Made by a program: the position numbers and the translations under genes. From contig NZ_JAWQJT010000001.1 in the NCBI RefSeq assembly GCF_033441515.1, forward strand, positions 3,038,001 to 3,102,000: a DNA stretch of 64,000 nucleotides, given 5' to 3'. Below are positions 35,669 to 44,613 of the stretch, piece after piece (position 1 is the first letter of the stretch; every line of letters begins with the position of its first letter). The notes beneath the pieces were generated by a model. The model was not told the DNA's origin. It searched no databases and worked only from the letters and a program-made list of their open reading frames with translations. This stretch comes from Amycolatopsis solani. GTDB lineage: Bacteria; Actinomycetota; Actinomycetes; Mycobacteriales; Pseudonocardiaceae.

Positions 35669-36517
35669 TCAGAGCAGCACTTCGGCCAGTTGCCGCTGGT
35701 GCCGCGCTTCGACCTCGGGGGACGGGCCGAGCACCTGCACGGCCACGTGGTCGGCGCCGGCGTCCACATGGGACCGAAGTCCCTTCGCCACGGTTTCCGC
35801 TGAGCCGTGCAGGACCAGGTCGTCGATGAGGCGGTCGCTGCCACCTCCCGCGACGTCGGCCTCGGTGTAGCCGTGGCGCCGCAGGTTGTTCACGTAGTTC
35901 TGCAGCCCCAGGTAAGGGTTTTGGACGTACGGGCGGCCGATGGCGCGCGCGGCCACCGGGTCTTCGTCGACGACCACCTTGTGCTCGGGGGCGAGCAGCT
36001 TGCCCGCGCCGAGGACCGAGCGGGCGTGGCGCGTGTGCGCCACCGGTACGAGGTACGGGTGCGCGCCCGCGGTGCGTTCGGCGGCCAGCTTCAGCACGCG
36101 GTCGCCGAGTGCGGCGAGGATCCGGGCGTCCGCCGGGACGCCGGCCGCGTCGAGCCGGTCGAGGTAGTCGACGAGCTTCTCGTAGGGGCTGCGGTATCCG
36201 GTGACCGCCTCGGGGTGCCCGACGCCGATGCCCAGCAGCAAGCGCTTTCCGTAGCGGCCGGCGAGCCGGTGGTAGGACTCCGCGAGGGTCTCCGGCTCGT
36301 CGACCCACACGTTGACGATCGCCGTCGCCACGGTGATCCGCTCGGTCGACGCGAGCAGGTCTTCGACGAGGGCGAGGTCGCCGACCGAGTTCCGGCCGGT
36401 ACCCAGCCAGACTGCGCCGTAGCCGAGCTCGTCCGCCGCGATCGCCTGCTCCTTGCGGGCCGCGTCGTCGCGGTGCGGGGCGAGGAACAGGCCGAACCGC
36501 TTCACTACACTTGTCAT
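35669..36517 (-). CDS. LLM-class F420-dependent oxidoreductase
   Basis: 282 residues, luciferase-like barrel: FGLFLAPHRDDAARKEQAIAADELGYGAVWLG, ITVATAIVNVW, LLLGIGVGHPEAVTGY. Matches a TIGR03620-type F420 LLM subgroup. No clear ribosome-binding site precedes the ATG; a TetR-type operator copy lies ten bases upstream, between the regulator stop and this start. Convergent with the DDN-like gene. Confidence 0.88.
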   Translation of the reverse strand: MTSVVKRFGLFLAPHRDDAARKEQAIAADELGYGAVWLGTGRNSVGDLALVEDLLASTERITVATAIVNVWVDEPETLAESYHRLAGRYGKRLLLGIGVGHPEAVTGYRSPYEKLVDYLDRLDAAGVPADARILAALGDRVLKLAAERTAGAHPYLVPVAHTRHARSVLGAGKLLAPEHKVVVDEDPVAARAIGRPYVQNPYLGLQNYVNNLRRHGYTEADVAGGGSDRLIDDLVLHGSAETVAKGLRSHVDAGADHVAVQVLGPSPEVEARHQRQLAEVLL

Positions 36518-36525
36518 AGACGTGA

Positions 36526-36544
36526 ATGTAGCAAATGTAACGCC
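36526..36544 (-). promoter_or_regulatory. Operator copy 2 (ATGTAGCAAATGTAACGCC)
   Basis: Eighteen of 19 bases match the copy at 37238-37256 in front of the TetR gene. It lies between the TetR stop and the LLM start, so the same regulator probably controls an internal promoter for the oxidoreductase. Confidence 0.6.
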
Positions 36545-36549
36545 GGGTG

Positions 36550-37239
36550 TCAGCCCGCGATCCGGTGCAGCCACTCCCGCAGCATCTGACGCTCGGTCGT
36601 CGTGAGCGCGTCGACGTCGTCGGCCAGTGCGGTCGACAAAGCGACCGCCAGGGCGCCGACGGACGTGCCGCCGGCCGGCTCCTCGGCCAGCAGCCCGGCC
36701 AGCACGGACTCCCTGACCTGCGCCGACATCGCCAGGTCGCGGCTGTCCTCCGGCTGGGCGATGAGGCTGAGCGTGACTCCGCTGTTGGCCGCCGCGAACT
36801 GCCTCGCGGCCTCCGTCGCCTCGACGCGCAGCCGGCCTTCGCGGGCCAGCGGCGTGAACAGGTCCAGCAGCATCGCTTCCGCGCTGGACGTCAGGTTGCA
36901 CGGCACGCCCGGCTCGATCTGGCCGTAGAGCAGCACGTAGAACGCGGGGTGGGCCAGGCCGTACTCGACGTGCCGGTCCCAGCCCGCGCGGATCCGGTCC
37001 ACCGGGTCGCCGCCGGCGTCCGGCGCCTGGACGTACTGCGTGAAGCCGTAGTTCACGACCGCGTCGAGCAGGCCCTGCTTGCTGCCGAAGTGGTGGTACA
37101 GCGTGGGAGCCTGGACGCCGGCGCGCTCGCAGATCGCCCGCGTCGACACCGGCCCGTCGCCGGCCTCGTGCAGGAGCTGACCGGCGGCCAGCAGCAATCG
37201 GTCGCGGGTACTGGTGGCGTTGCTCGATCGTCCAGCCAT
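36550..37239 (-). CDS. TetR-family regulator of the adjacent LLM gene
   Basis: 229 residues. Helix-turn-helix at about 11-60: RDRLLLAAGQLLHEAGDGPVSTRAICERAGVQAPTLYHHFGSK. C-terminal all-helical ligand domain. The operator-like word overlaps its own start codon. It is 32 bases upstream of the LLM gene on the same strand. Confidence 0.9.
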   Translation of the reverse strand: MAGRSSNATSTRDRLLLAAGQLLHEAGDGPVSTRAICERAGVQAPTLYHHFGSKQGLLDAVVNYGFTQYVQAPDAGGDPVDRIRAGWDRHVEYGLAHPAFYVLLYGQIEPGVPCNLTSSAEAMLLDLFTPLAREGRLRVEATEAARQFAAANSGVTLSLIAQPEDSRDLAMSAQVRESVLAGLLAEEPAGGTSVGALAVALSTALADDVDALTTTERQMLREWLHRIAG

Positions 37240-37256
37240 GTAGCAATTGTAACGCC
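37238..37256 (-). promoter_or_regulatory. Operator copy 1 (ATGTAGCAATTGTAACGCC)
   Basis: Contains the near-palindrome TAGCAATTGTA centred on AATT and overlaps the TetR start codon. It is almost identical to the copy at 36526-36544. Together they define a specific TetR site with two targets. Confidence 0.6.
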
Positions 37257-37266
37257 ACGCTGTAAC

Positions 37267-37369
37267 GCGCAACTTTCCCTATGAAAGTGCCGCCCCCAAG
37301 GCCGCACTTTCACGTGAAAGTGCGGCTTTGGAAGGGGCGGGGGTGGAGCTTTCGTAGGGAAAGTTGCGC
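37267..37369. terminator. Large intergenic cruciform between the kinase and TetR genes
   Basis: The two flanks match inversely at both ends: GCGCAACTTTCCCTA (37267-37281) pairs with the sequence ending at 37369, and GCACTTTCAC (37304-37313) with GTGAAAGTGC (37314-37323). The middle stem is imperfect (CCCCCAAGGCC against GGCTTTGG...). It follows the stop of the APH-like gene by nine bases, so it works as a terminator for that unit. Confidence 0.65.
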
Positions 37370-37377
37370 TTTGGGGG

Positions 37378-38301
37378 TCAGCGGAGGTGGAGCTGGACGC
37401 GGCGGAGGGCGGCGAACGCGGCCAGGACCAAGGGGTCGGTTGTGGCGGCGGCCGGGCGCACCGAGCGGTAGCCGTCCAGCAGGGCCTCCCGCAGCTCTTC
37501 CCGCTGCGGCAGGTGGCGGAGCTCGCCGAGGGTCACCGCGAGGTCGTAGGCGTAGTGCCCGAACCCGCAGTCGTCGAAGTCGATCGCGCGCACGCGGCCG
37601 CGGTGGAACAGGTAGTTCACCTGGCGCAGGTCGCCGTGCACCAGGCCGAACGCGTCGGCGCCGAAGCCCAGCTCGGCCCGCACCGCGCGGGCGCGCTCGA
37701 CCGCGTCCCGGATCCGCTCGTCGCCCGACTGGGCGACCGCCCGCTCGACGACCGCGGCCGAGAAGCCGTCCACCTGCGTGCGGCCGAAGTCGGTGAGGTC
37801 GTCGACCCGGCCGCGGTCGAGGCCGTTCATCCGGGCGCCGTGCAGGTGCAGCCGCGCGGTGAACTCGCCGACCGCGTACAGCTGCGGCGCGCTGAGCCGC
37901 TCGTCGACGAACCGGCCCTCGACCCAGTGGCAGAGCACGCACGTGCGGGGTTCCGGCACCGCCGGGTCGGCGACCACGGTGACCAGGTCCCGCTCGCGCG
38001 TGGGCACCGGCAGCGGGACGACGAGGTCGGTTTCGCGGCGCAGCGCGGCGAGCCACGCCATTTCGGACCGCACCCGCGCGGGCCCCGGCCCGTCCGGGCG
38101 CTGCACCCGCAGGACGTACCGGTGGCCGTCCGCGCCGTCGACGCGGAACGCCGTGTTGAGCCCGTGCGCCAGCGGGGTCAGCCGGGCCACCGGCACGTCG
38201 TAAGCGGTCAACGCCGCTTCGGCGAGCCGGCGCAGGCGCCGCGTGCGGCCGGCGCGGTCGAGTTCGGCGAACGGCCGGGTGTTCGCCTGGAAGTCGGCCA
38301 T
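37378..38301 (-). CDS. APH/homoserine-kinase-like phosphotransferase
   Basis: 307 residues of the aminoglycoside-phosphotransferase fold: an N-lobe with PLAHGLNTAFRV and YVLRVQRP, catalytic loop LVHGDLRQVNYLF (Asp base, Asn metal ligand) and IDFDDCGFGHYAYDLA. It transfers phosphate from ATP to a small hydroxyl or amino compound. It starts 12 bases after the PLP aminotransferase stop, so the two form an operon, probably acting on one metabolite. Confidence 0.85.
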   Translation of the reverse strand: MADFQANTRPFAELDRAGRTRRLRRLAEAALTAYDVPVARLTPLAHGLNTAFRVDGADGHRYVLRVQRPDGPGPARVRSEMAWLAALRRETDLVVPLPVPTRERDLVTVVADPAVPEPRTCVLCHWVEGRFVDERLSAPQLYAVGEFTARLHLHGARMNGLDRGRVDDLTDFGRTQVDGFSAAVVERAVAQSGDERIRDAVERARAVRAELGFGADAFGLVHGDLRQVNYLFHRGRVRAIDFDDCGFGHYAYDLAVTLGELRHLPQREELREALLDGYRSVRPAAATTDPLVLAAFAALRRVQLHLR

Positions 38302-38312
38302 CGCCCACGTGC

Positions 38313-39506
38313 TCAGCTGATCGACCGTTCCGGTTCGCGGGAGTGCGAGACGAGCTCGATCGTCGGCGTCGAGTGCCGCCCGCCGCCGAGCCGCTCGACC
38401 CCGCGCAGCCCTTCGACCAGCCGCTCGACTTCGGTGTCCGGCCGCACCCCGAAGCGCATGAACTGGCTGGTCATGCCGATCTTGTTGCCGCACTGGCGCA
38501 CCAGCAGGTGGTGCTCGGCGAGCAGGTAGTCGCACAGCTCGGCGCCGTCGACCGAGCCGGGCAGCTTGACGAGCAGGAAGTTCGCCTGCGACGGGTAGAC
38601 CGTCAGTTCCTGGAACTGGTTCAGCTGCGAATTCATCATGAACCGGTCGAGCGCGAGCTTCTTGAGGCTTTCCTCGTATTCCGCGCGGTGCTCGGCGAGC
38701 ATGAAGATCACGGTTTCGGCGAGCGAGTTCAGGTTCCACTTCGGCAGCGCGGCCGACAGCTTGCGCGTCAGCGCCGGGTTCGACACCTGGTAACCGAAAC
38801 GGATGCCGTGCAGCCCGAAGTTCTTGCCGAGGCTCTTCAGCACGATCACGTTGGGACGGACGACGGCTTCGGCGGCCACCGACGCGTTCATCTCCACCTC
38901 GACGAAGTCGATGAACGATTCGTCGATCACCACCAGGTCGAGGTCCTCGAGGGCGTCCATGAACCGGATGACTTCGCGGCGGGACAGGTAGCCGCCGTCG
39001 GGGTTGTTCGGGTTGCACAGCACCGCGACCCGGGAGCCGCGGCGCTTGATGAAGTCGATGTACTCGTCCACCCGGAGCTCGAAGTTGTTCGCTTCCTTGA
39101 GCACGAACATGTCGACGCGCTTGCCGGTCTCCAGCGGCTGGTCGGTCCAGCGGCCGAACGTCGGGATCGGCACCGCCACACTGGATCCGACCAGCAGCTG
39201 GTCGATCCAGGTGATCAGCTCGGTCGAGCCGTTGGCGAGCGAAATAGTCGACGGGTTGAGCCGCAGCACACTCGCCAGCTGTGCGGTGATCGCGCCGGAG
39301 TCGCTCGGGTAGAACTTGAGGATGGTGCGGAGGTTGCGCTCCAGCTCGCCGAACATCTCGTCGGTGGGGAAGTACGGGTTGCAGGGGATGCAGAAGTCCG
39401 CGAGGTCGTCGGCGAGCTGTCCCATCGCCCTGGCCACGGAGAAGAACGACGGACTGTGGGCCGCGCTCTGCTGGAAGAGGCCCCTGGTGGTCATGCCGTG
39501 CCGCAC
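38313..39506 (-). CDS. PLP-dependent aminotransferase (histidinol-phosphate/CobC-like)
   Basis: 397 residues, fold-type I: CIPCNPYFP, ANGSTELI, VLCNPNNPDGGYLSRREV, VVIDESFIDF, and the Schiff-base lysine in KSLGKNFGLHGIRFGY. The C-terminal Arg is in QFMRFGVRP. It resembles HisC and threonine-phosphate decarboxylase (CobC/CobD) rather than an aspartate aminotransferase. GTG start with GGAG eight bases upstream. Co-transcribed with the phosphotransferase. The reaction is not decidable from sequence. Confidence 0.85.
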   Translation of the reverse strand: MRHGMTTRGLFQQSAAHSPSFFSVARAMGQLADDLADFCIPCNPYFPTDEMFGELERNLRTILKFYPSDSGAITAQLASVLRLNPSTISLANGSTELITWIDQLLVGSSVAVPIPTFGRWTDQPLETGKRVDMFVLKEANNFELRVDEYIDFIKRRGSRVAVLCNPNNPDGGYLSRREVIRFMDALEDLDLVVIDESFIDFVEVEMNASVAAEAVVRPNVIVLKSLGKNFGLHGIRFGYQVSNPALTRKLSAALPKWNLNSLAETVIFMLAEHRAEYEESLKKLALDRFMMNSQLNQFQELTVYPSQANFLLVKLPGSVDGAELCDYLLAEHHLLVRQCGNKIGMTSQFMRFGVRPDTEVERLVEGLRGVERLGGGRHSTPTIELVSHSREPERSIS

Positions 39507-39527
39507 GCGTGTTCTCCGTCCGCCGCT

Positions 39528-40424
39528 TTACCGGCCCCTTGCCTTCCCATCGCGAACACGTACGAATCGGGAACCCGGTTCAACGCCGCTCAGCGCGTAG
39601 CCGCCGGTGCCGGCCAGCGCGAGCGCGGCCAGCGCGGAGAGGGCCAGCACCGGCAGCGGCGCGGCGAGCGGGTCGGTGCCGGTGAAGGACTCGACGCCGA
39701 TGACGGCGGTCAGCACGGCGTCGGCGGCGACGGCGACCTCGACCACGAGCAGCCGGTGCGCCTCGGGCCAGCGGCTGAACCGCAGCAGCCAGGCCAGCGC
39801 GGGCAGCACGAGGATGGCGTGCATCGCGACCGCGTGCAACGGCTTGAGGGAACCCGCCGTCGTGTAGGCCAGCTGCGGGTCGCCGCCGCGCGCCGCCACG
39901 ACTCCGCGGCCGATCATCACCGCGCCGGTGGCCAGCGCGACGAGCAGCACGACGAGACCGGCCCGGATGGCCAGGCGCAGGCTGGGCGCGGCCGGGCCCG
40001 GCTCGACCAGCGCGGCCGCGGTGAAGCCGATGACGGTCAGGACGAGCACCCCGCCGCCCGCGGCGAGCGTCATCGACACGGCGGTGTCGACCGGCGTCTC
40101 GAAGTTGAAGTGCGACGGCACCCCACGCCACGCCTGCACGCTGACCAGCAGCACTTCGACGACGCTCGCGACGGTGAACGCGCCGAGCAGTGCGGTGCGC
40201 CAGCGGGCGCGGACGGTGAGGAACGACGTCGCCCAGGCCACCGACGCCAGCGTCAGCCCGAACGACAGGCCGAACGTGACGGCCTTGCGCAGCGACAGCG
40301 GCCCCAGCCACGAGCCGCCGGTGGCGAGCAGCACGACCGCGTGCGCGAGGCCGCTGAGGAACAGCGCCGCGCCGACGGCGTAGGCGACGCGCTCGGCCGG
40401 CCGGATCCTCGTCTGTGCGTTCAT
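39528..40424 (-). CDS. Integral membrane protein of unknown function
   Basis: 298 residues with about eight hydrophobic segments; it opens RPAERVAYAVGAALFLSGLAH and carries polar loops such as GVPSHFNFETPVDT. It resembles uncharacterised actinobacterial membrane proteins. It sits upstream of, and on the same strand as, the aminotransferase, with 21 bases between them, so co-transcription is possible. Confidence 0.75.
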   Translation of the reverse strand: MNAQTRIRPAERVAYAVGAALFLSGLAHAVVLLATGGSWLGPLSLRKAVTFGLSFGLTLASVAWATSFLTVRARWRTALLGAFTVASVVEVLLVSVQAWRGVPSHFNFETPVDTAVSMTLAAGGGVLVLTVIGFTAAALVEPGPAAPSLRLAIRAGLVVLLVALATGAVMIGRGVVAARGGDPQLAYTTAGSLKPLHAVAMHAILVLPALAWLLRFSRWPEAHRLLVVEVAVAADAVLTAVIGVESFTGTDPLAAPLPVLALSALAALALAGTGGYALSGVEPGSRFVRVRDGKARGR

Positions 40425-40603
40425 GGTCCCGAGTGTCGCGCGGTGGCGCGGCCACCGCGTCGGCTCGGCGGCGACACCGCGTCGTACGACAACGGGCGTA
40501 CGGCAATCGGCGGGAATGTCGAAAAAGTGTTGGTAAAGGAATTTCCGTTTCCTTGACCGGAACTTCGGGTGCGCGGTGACCGGAAGAGTTCTACCATCGA
40601 ATC

Positions 40604-40903
40604 ATGTACATCGCACTGTTGACCTACACGGCGCCCGAAACAGAAGTCGACTACGCGCTCCCGGACCATTCGGACTGGGTGCGCAAACAATTCACGAAAG
40701 GACTCTTCCTGGTTTGCGGAAAGGGTAACGGCGCGGCCGACCACGTGATACTGACCCGCCCGATGCTGCGGGGCAAGCTCGACGCCGTGCTCGCCAGCGA
40801 CCCGTTCGTGGTCCAGCGCCTCGCCCGGTACGACGTCATCGAGTTCACCGCCACGCGGACGGCGCAGGAACTGAGGGCGATCAACGAGGCGCTCGCCTCC
40901 TGA
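40604..40903 (+). CDS. YciI-like protein
   Basis: 99 residues with the dimeric alpha/beta-barrel pattern: MYIALLTYTAP, DHSDWVRKQFTKGLFLVCGKG, LASDPFVVQRLARYDVIEF. YciI-like proteins carry a His-Asp pair used in dehydration or hydrolase reactions; here the DHSDW stretch supplies it. It has an AT-richer upstream region of about 180 bases and may be autonomously expressed. Confidence 0.85.
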   Translation: MYIALLTYTAPETEVDYALPDHSDWVRKQFTKGLFLVCGKGNGAADHVILTRPMLRGKLDAVLASDPFVVQRLARYDVIEFTATRTAQELRAINEALAS

Positions 40904-41020
40904 GGAATCCGCCGCGAGTCGGGTGGCCCGGCGACGATGCCCCGCCACCTGACGGCGAAAGTGCTCCCCGCCGTGCTCGCTTATGATCGCGAAGCACGGA
41001 TGTCCAGCAGGGAGAGCGCG

Positions 41021-41635
41021 ATGAAAACCCCCGACCTCGTTTTCCGGGGCCGCCGGTTGAGCAGTGACCACGCGCTGGTGCTGGCCGTGGTGCAGGTGCT
41101 CCCGGAGCCCGACGCGGCGAGGGCGGCGGTGTCGAGTGCCGTCGCGGACGGTGCCGACCTGGTGGGTTTCGCCGGAACCGGCGTCGAACCCCTGCTCGCG
41201 TGGGCCCGCGAGACTTTTCCCGGCCTGGTCCTGGCGGTCGACACCGCGGACGTTTCCGTCGCTTCGGCGTGTTGCGAAGCGGGCGCGGACCTGATCCTCG
41301 CGCGCGCCGACCTCGTCGACGTCGCAGCCCGCTTCGGCGCCGGATACGCCGGGCCGTCGGTGTCCGGCGCGGTGGCGCGCGGAGTGCCCGCCGAGGGAGC
41401 CGTCCTGGACGTGGGGGTGGTGCGGGCGGCGCCTTCGCTGCCCTCGGAGGTGCCCGTGCTCGCCGAGGTGGCCGGCGACGGGACCCCCGCGGGCCTGGCG
41501 CTGGCGGCGCTGACGGCGTCGGCCGGCGCGGCGATCATCCGCACGGCGCACCCGCGTTCGACGCGGTACGTGGCCGAGATGGCGGCGAGCATCGCGGGCA
41601 CCCGCCCGCCGGCGAAGGCGGTCCGGTGGGAGTGA
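41021..41635 (+). CDS. Degenerate dihydropteroate-synthase-like protein
   Basis: 204 residues reading LVFRGRRLSSDHALVLAVVQ, similar to the opening of FolP, then a TIM-barrel-like rhythm to the end (GAAIIRTAHPRSTRYVAEMAASIAGTRP). The FolP catalytic signatures (NVTPDSFSDGG, DVGGES-RPG, the KxDHxxxN-like end) are missing, so synthase activity is doubtful. ATG after GGGAG. Its TGA overlaps the GTG of the RibD-type reductase, so the two are coupled. Confidence 0.65.
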   Translation: MKTPDLVFRGRRLSSDHALVLAVVQVLPEPDAARAAVSSAVADGADLVGFAGTGVEPLLAWARETFPGLVLAVDTADVSVASACCEAGADLILARADLVDVAARFGAGYAGPSVSGAVARGVPAEGAVLDVGVVRAAPSLPSEVPVLAEVAGDGTPAGLALAALTASAGAAIIRTAHPRSTRYVAEMAASIAGTRPPAKAVRWE

Positions 41636-42357
41636 TCCGGCAGGTCTGGCCGGCCGAACGCGACTTGGCCGACGAGGACCTCGAGCAGCTGTACCGCTAC
41701 CCGGCCGACCCCCGCTGGCTGGCGGTGAACTTCGTGTCCAGCGCGGACGGCGCGATCACCGTCGACGGCGTGTCGGGCGGCCTGTCGACCCCGGCCGACC
41801 GGATCGTCTACCGCCTCGGCAACGACCTCGCGGACGTCGTCCTGGTCGGCGCGGGAACGGCGATGGCGGAGGGCTTCGAGGGCCTGCGCCCGGACGCGCG
41901 CACGGCGGAGCGACGGCGTCGCTTCGGGCTGGCCCCGATCGCGCCGGTCGCGGTGGTGACTTCGGGCCGTTCGCTGCCGCCCGACGCCCCGGTGATCACC
42001 CGGGCCCTGGTCCCGACACTGGTGTTCACCTCCGCGGCGGCTCCCGATTCGTTGCGCGCCGCTTGGGCGTCGAACGGCGCGCGGGTGTTCGTGGTGGACT
42101 CGGCCGCCGGCGCGGTTTCGACGTTGGTCGCGGAGGGCCTGGGCCGCATCGACTGCGAGGGCGGCCCGCGGCTGTTCGGTTCGCTGATCGAGGCGGGCGT
42201 GGTCGACGAGTTCCGGTTGACGGTGGCGCCGTTCCTGGTGGCGGGCACGTCGAGCCGGGCCGCCCTCGGTGGCGTGGTCGACCCGGCCGCACTCGAGCTG
42301 GCCTCGGTGCTGACCGACGGCGCGAGCGTGCTGCTGCGGTACCTGACGGCTCGTTAG
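41632..42357 (+). CDS. Pyrimidine reductase family protein (RibD C-terminal type)
   Basis: 241 residues, DHFR-like fold: LAVNFVSSADGAITVDGVSGGLSTPADR, VLVGAGTAMAEGF, VVTSGRSLPPDAPVITRALVP, IDCEGGPRLFGSLIEAGVVDEFRLTVAPFLV. Matches the actinobacterial pyrimidine reductase group, NADPH-dependent reductases related to riboflavin synthesis. An alternative GTG lies two codons upstream. Overlaps the sigma-factor gene by four bases at the 3' end. Confidence 0.87.
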   Translation: MIRQVWPAERDLADEDLEQLYRYPADPRWLAVNFVSSADGAITVDGVSGGLSTPADRIVYRLGNDLADVVLVGAGTAMAEGFEGLRPDARTAERRRRFGLAPIAPVAVVTSGRSLPPDAPVITRALVPTLVFTSAAAPDSLRAAWASNGARVFVVDSAAGAVSTLVAEGLGRIDCEGGPRLFGSLIEAGVVDEFRLTVAPFLVAGTSSRAALGGVVDPAALELASVLTDGASVLLRYLTAR

Positions 42358-43313
42358 GCCGCCGGGAGGCGGTCCGGCAGGCCGAGCCGGGGGAACCGGT
42401 CGGCGTGGAACGTCGTGATCTCGGCGATCGCCCCGCCCGCGACGCGCAGGACGTCGATCGTCAGCGGCAGGTAGGCATCCTCTTGCTCCTGCCACAGGTA
42501 GAAGGCGACGGCGGGCTGCCAGTTCACCGACGTGGGGACCGCACGCAGGCCCGTCATGCTTTCGAAGCCGCTCTCGCGCCAGTCGTTCACGACCGCGTCG
42601 CGGCCGATGTGCAGGCCTGGCGTGGGTGGCATCGAGCACCGGACGTCGTCCCGCAGCAGGGTGGCGAGCCCGTCGATGTCGGTGGCGACGCTGGCGTCGG
42701 TGTAGCGGCGCACCAGTTCGCGCGTGCCGGCGTCCTCGCCGCCGCCGGTCCAGTCCTGGCGCTCGGCGGGAAGGTGCGCCCGCAGGCCGGCGCGGGCCCG
42801 CTGCAGCGCGCTGTTCACGGAGTTGACCGAGTCCCCGAGCAGCTCCCCGACGTCCTTCGCGGGCCAGCCGAGCACGTCCCGCAGGATCAGCACGGCCCGC
42901 GGCCGCGGCGCGAGGTGCTGCACGGCGACCAGGTAGGCCAGCTCGACGGTCTCCCGCGCGACGGCGACCCGCTCCGGCTCGTCGGCGTCCCCCGCGGGCA
43001 GCTCGTCGAGCAGCCGGTCCGGGTAGGGCTGCAACCACGGCACCTCACCCCCGGCCGCGGGCTCCGGGCGGCACTTGGCCAGCAGGTCCAGGCAGGCGTT
43101 GGTGGCGATCCGGTAGAGCCAGGCCCGGAAGGTCGACCGCCCCTCGAAGGTCTCACGCCGCCGCCAGGCCCGGAGGAAGGTTTCCTGCACGGTGTCCTCG
43201 GCGTCCTCGAAGGACCCGAGCATCCGGTAGCAGTGCACGTGCAGCTCCCGCCGGTGCCGCTGGGCGAGCCCGGTGAACGCGGGCTCGTCGACCTCGGCCA
43301 GTTCCTTCAGCAT
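42354..43313 (-). CDS. ECF sigma factor with SnoaL-like C-terminal domain (SigG type)
   Basis: 319 residues. Sigma-2: HCYRMLGSFEDAEDTVQETFLRAW; sigma-4: LAPRPRAVLILRDVLGWPAKDVGELLGDSVNSVNSALQRAR. After residue about 200 there is a SnoaL/NTF2-like domain ending FHADRFPRLGLPDRLPAA. This is the architecture of SigG/TIGR02960 ECF factors, in which the C-terminal domain replaces a separate anti-sigma factor. Divergent from a broken beta-lactamase-like gene. Confidence 0.9.
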   Translation of the reverse strand: MLKELAEVDEPAFTGLAQRHRRELHVHCYRMLGSFEDAEDTVQETFLRAWRRRETFEGRSTFRAWLYRIATNACLDLLAKCRPEPAAGGEVPWLQPYPDRLLDELPAGDADEPERVAVARETVELAYLVAVQHLAPRPRAVLILRDVLGWPAKDVGELLGDSVNSVNSALQRARAGLRAHLPAERQDWTGGGEDAGTRELVRRYTDASVATDIDGLATLLRDDVRCSMPPTPGLHIGRDAVVNDWRESGFESMTGLRAVPTSVNWQPAVAFYLWQEQEDAYLPLTIDVLRVAGGAIAEITTFHADRFPRLGLPDRLPAA

Positions 43314-43501
43314 CGTGTCATCCTCCCGGTTGTGGTGTGCCGTCGAAAGTGAGACGGCGGCGGGCGGGACAACTCATCACCGGTGTCAGGGGCCGTGTCA
43401 GCGCAGTGGCCGTCCGGTGTCAGGGCGGGCGGCGATCTTGGATCCAGCAGCCACAAGATGCGTCACCACCAGCGGGGACGCCTGACTCTCCGGAGAGCAC
43501 G

Positions 43502-44605
43502 ATGCAGAAGTTCGACACCCTCGCCCCCATCGCCACCGCCGGGCCGGACCGGCCCGAGCTGCAGGCGGCCGTCCAGGCCTTCGTCGAAGCCGGGTTCGCC
43601 GGCGCGGAGGTTCGGGTGCACGACTAGCACGGCGACTGGGCCGGCCGCGCCGGCGTCAGCGAGCTGGGCGGGACCGCCGAGCCGCCGGCCGACGGGCAGG
43701 CCTGGGTGGGCAGCGTCACCAAGGCCTTCACCGCGACCCTGGTGCTGCAGCTGGTGGCCGACGGCCGGATCGGGCTGGACGAGCCGGTGGCCGGGCACCT
43801 GCCCGAGCTCGGGCTGGACGAGCGGATCACGGTGCGGATGCTGCTCCAGCACACCAGCGGGCTCTACAACTACACCGGCGAACTCGGCACCGACGGGACG
43901 TTCGAGATGGGGCTCCCGTCGCACGGCAAAGCGTGGGTGGACAACCGGTTCCGCACCTACCGCCCCGAGGAGCTCGTGCGGTACGCGCTGTCCCAGCCGG
44001 CGCGTTTCGAACCGGGGACCGACCAGAGCTACGCCAACACCAACTACACGGTGGCCATGCTGCTGATCGAGAAGGTCACCGGCCTTTCCTACGCCGAGCA
44101 GGCGCAGCGGCGGATCCTGGGGCCGCTGGGCCTGGCGGACACCGTCGCGTCGGCCACCTCGGCGGAGCTGCCCGGGCCGCACGCCCACGGCTACTACCGC
44201 TACGAGGACGACGGCGAGTGGAAGGTCGTCGACGTCAGCCGCCAGAACCCTTCGCTGCTGGCCGGGGCCGGCCACCTCGTCTCGACGGCCAAGGACCTCG
44301 GCACGTTCATCTCCGCACTGCTGGGCGGCCGGCTCCTGCCCGCCGAGCTGCTGGCCGAAATGCGCACGCCGCACGGCAAGTTCGGGCTCGGACTGGGACT
44401 CTGGGTGCAGGACCTCGGCGCCGGCACGATCGTCCACCACAACGGCAGTGCCCCGGGCGGCTACGGCGCGCTGATGATCAGCACGCCCGACGGTAGCAAG
44501 ACCTTGACCGCGACGCTGACCACCGGGGACAGCGACCCGGCCGGGGTGTTCCCCACGGCGTTGGGCGCGCTCATCACCGCGGTGTTCGGCGACGGGCAGG
44601 CCTGA
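43502..44605 (+). pseudogene. Serine beta-lactamase-family hydrolase with in-frame amber stop
   Basis: The frame from ATG 43502 (GGAGAG upstream) reads MQKFDTLAPIATAG... to RVHD, then TAG at 43625-43627, then continues in the same frame as a normal class C/serine hydrolase: SVTK (nucleophile Ser), SYANTNY (Y-x-N) and HHNG near the end, finishing at 44605. The frame stays open for about 325 codons after the stop, so it looks like a recent single-base nonsense change (or a sequencing error). A downstream start at 43706 would lose the first strand but keep SVTK. Confidence 0.8.
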
Positions 44606-44613
44606 ACCCCGCC

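Noticed and set aside
40425-40603. TTGACC at 40553 as -35 for the YciI gene
   Set aside because: The best -10-like TACCAT is 33 bases downstream, too far for a normal promoter.
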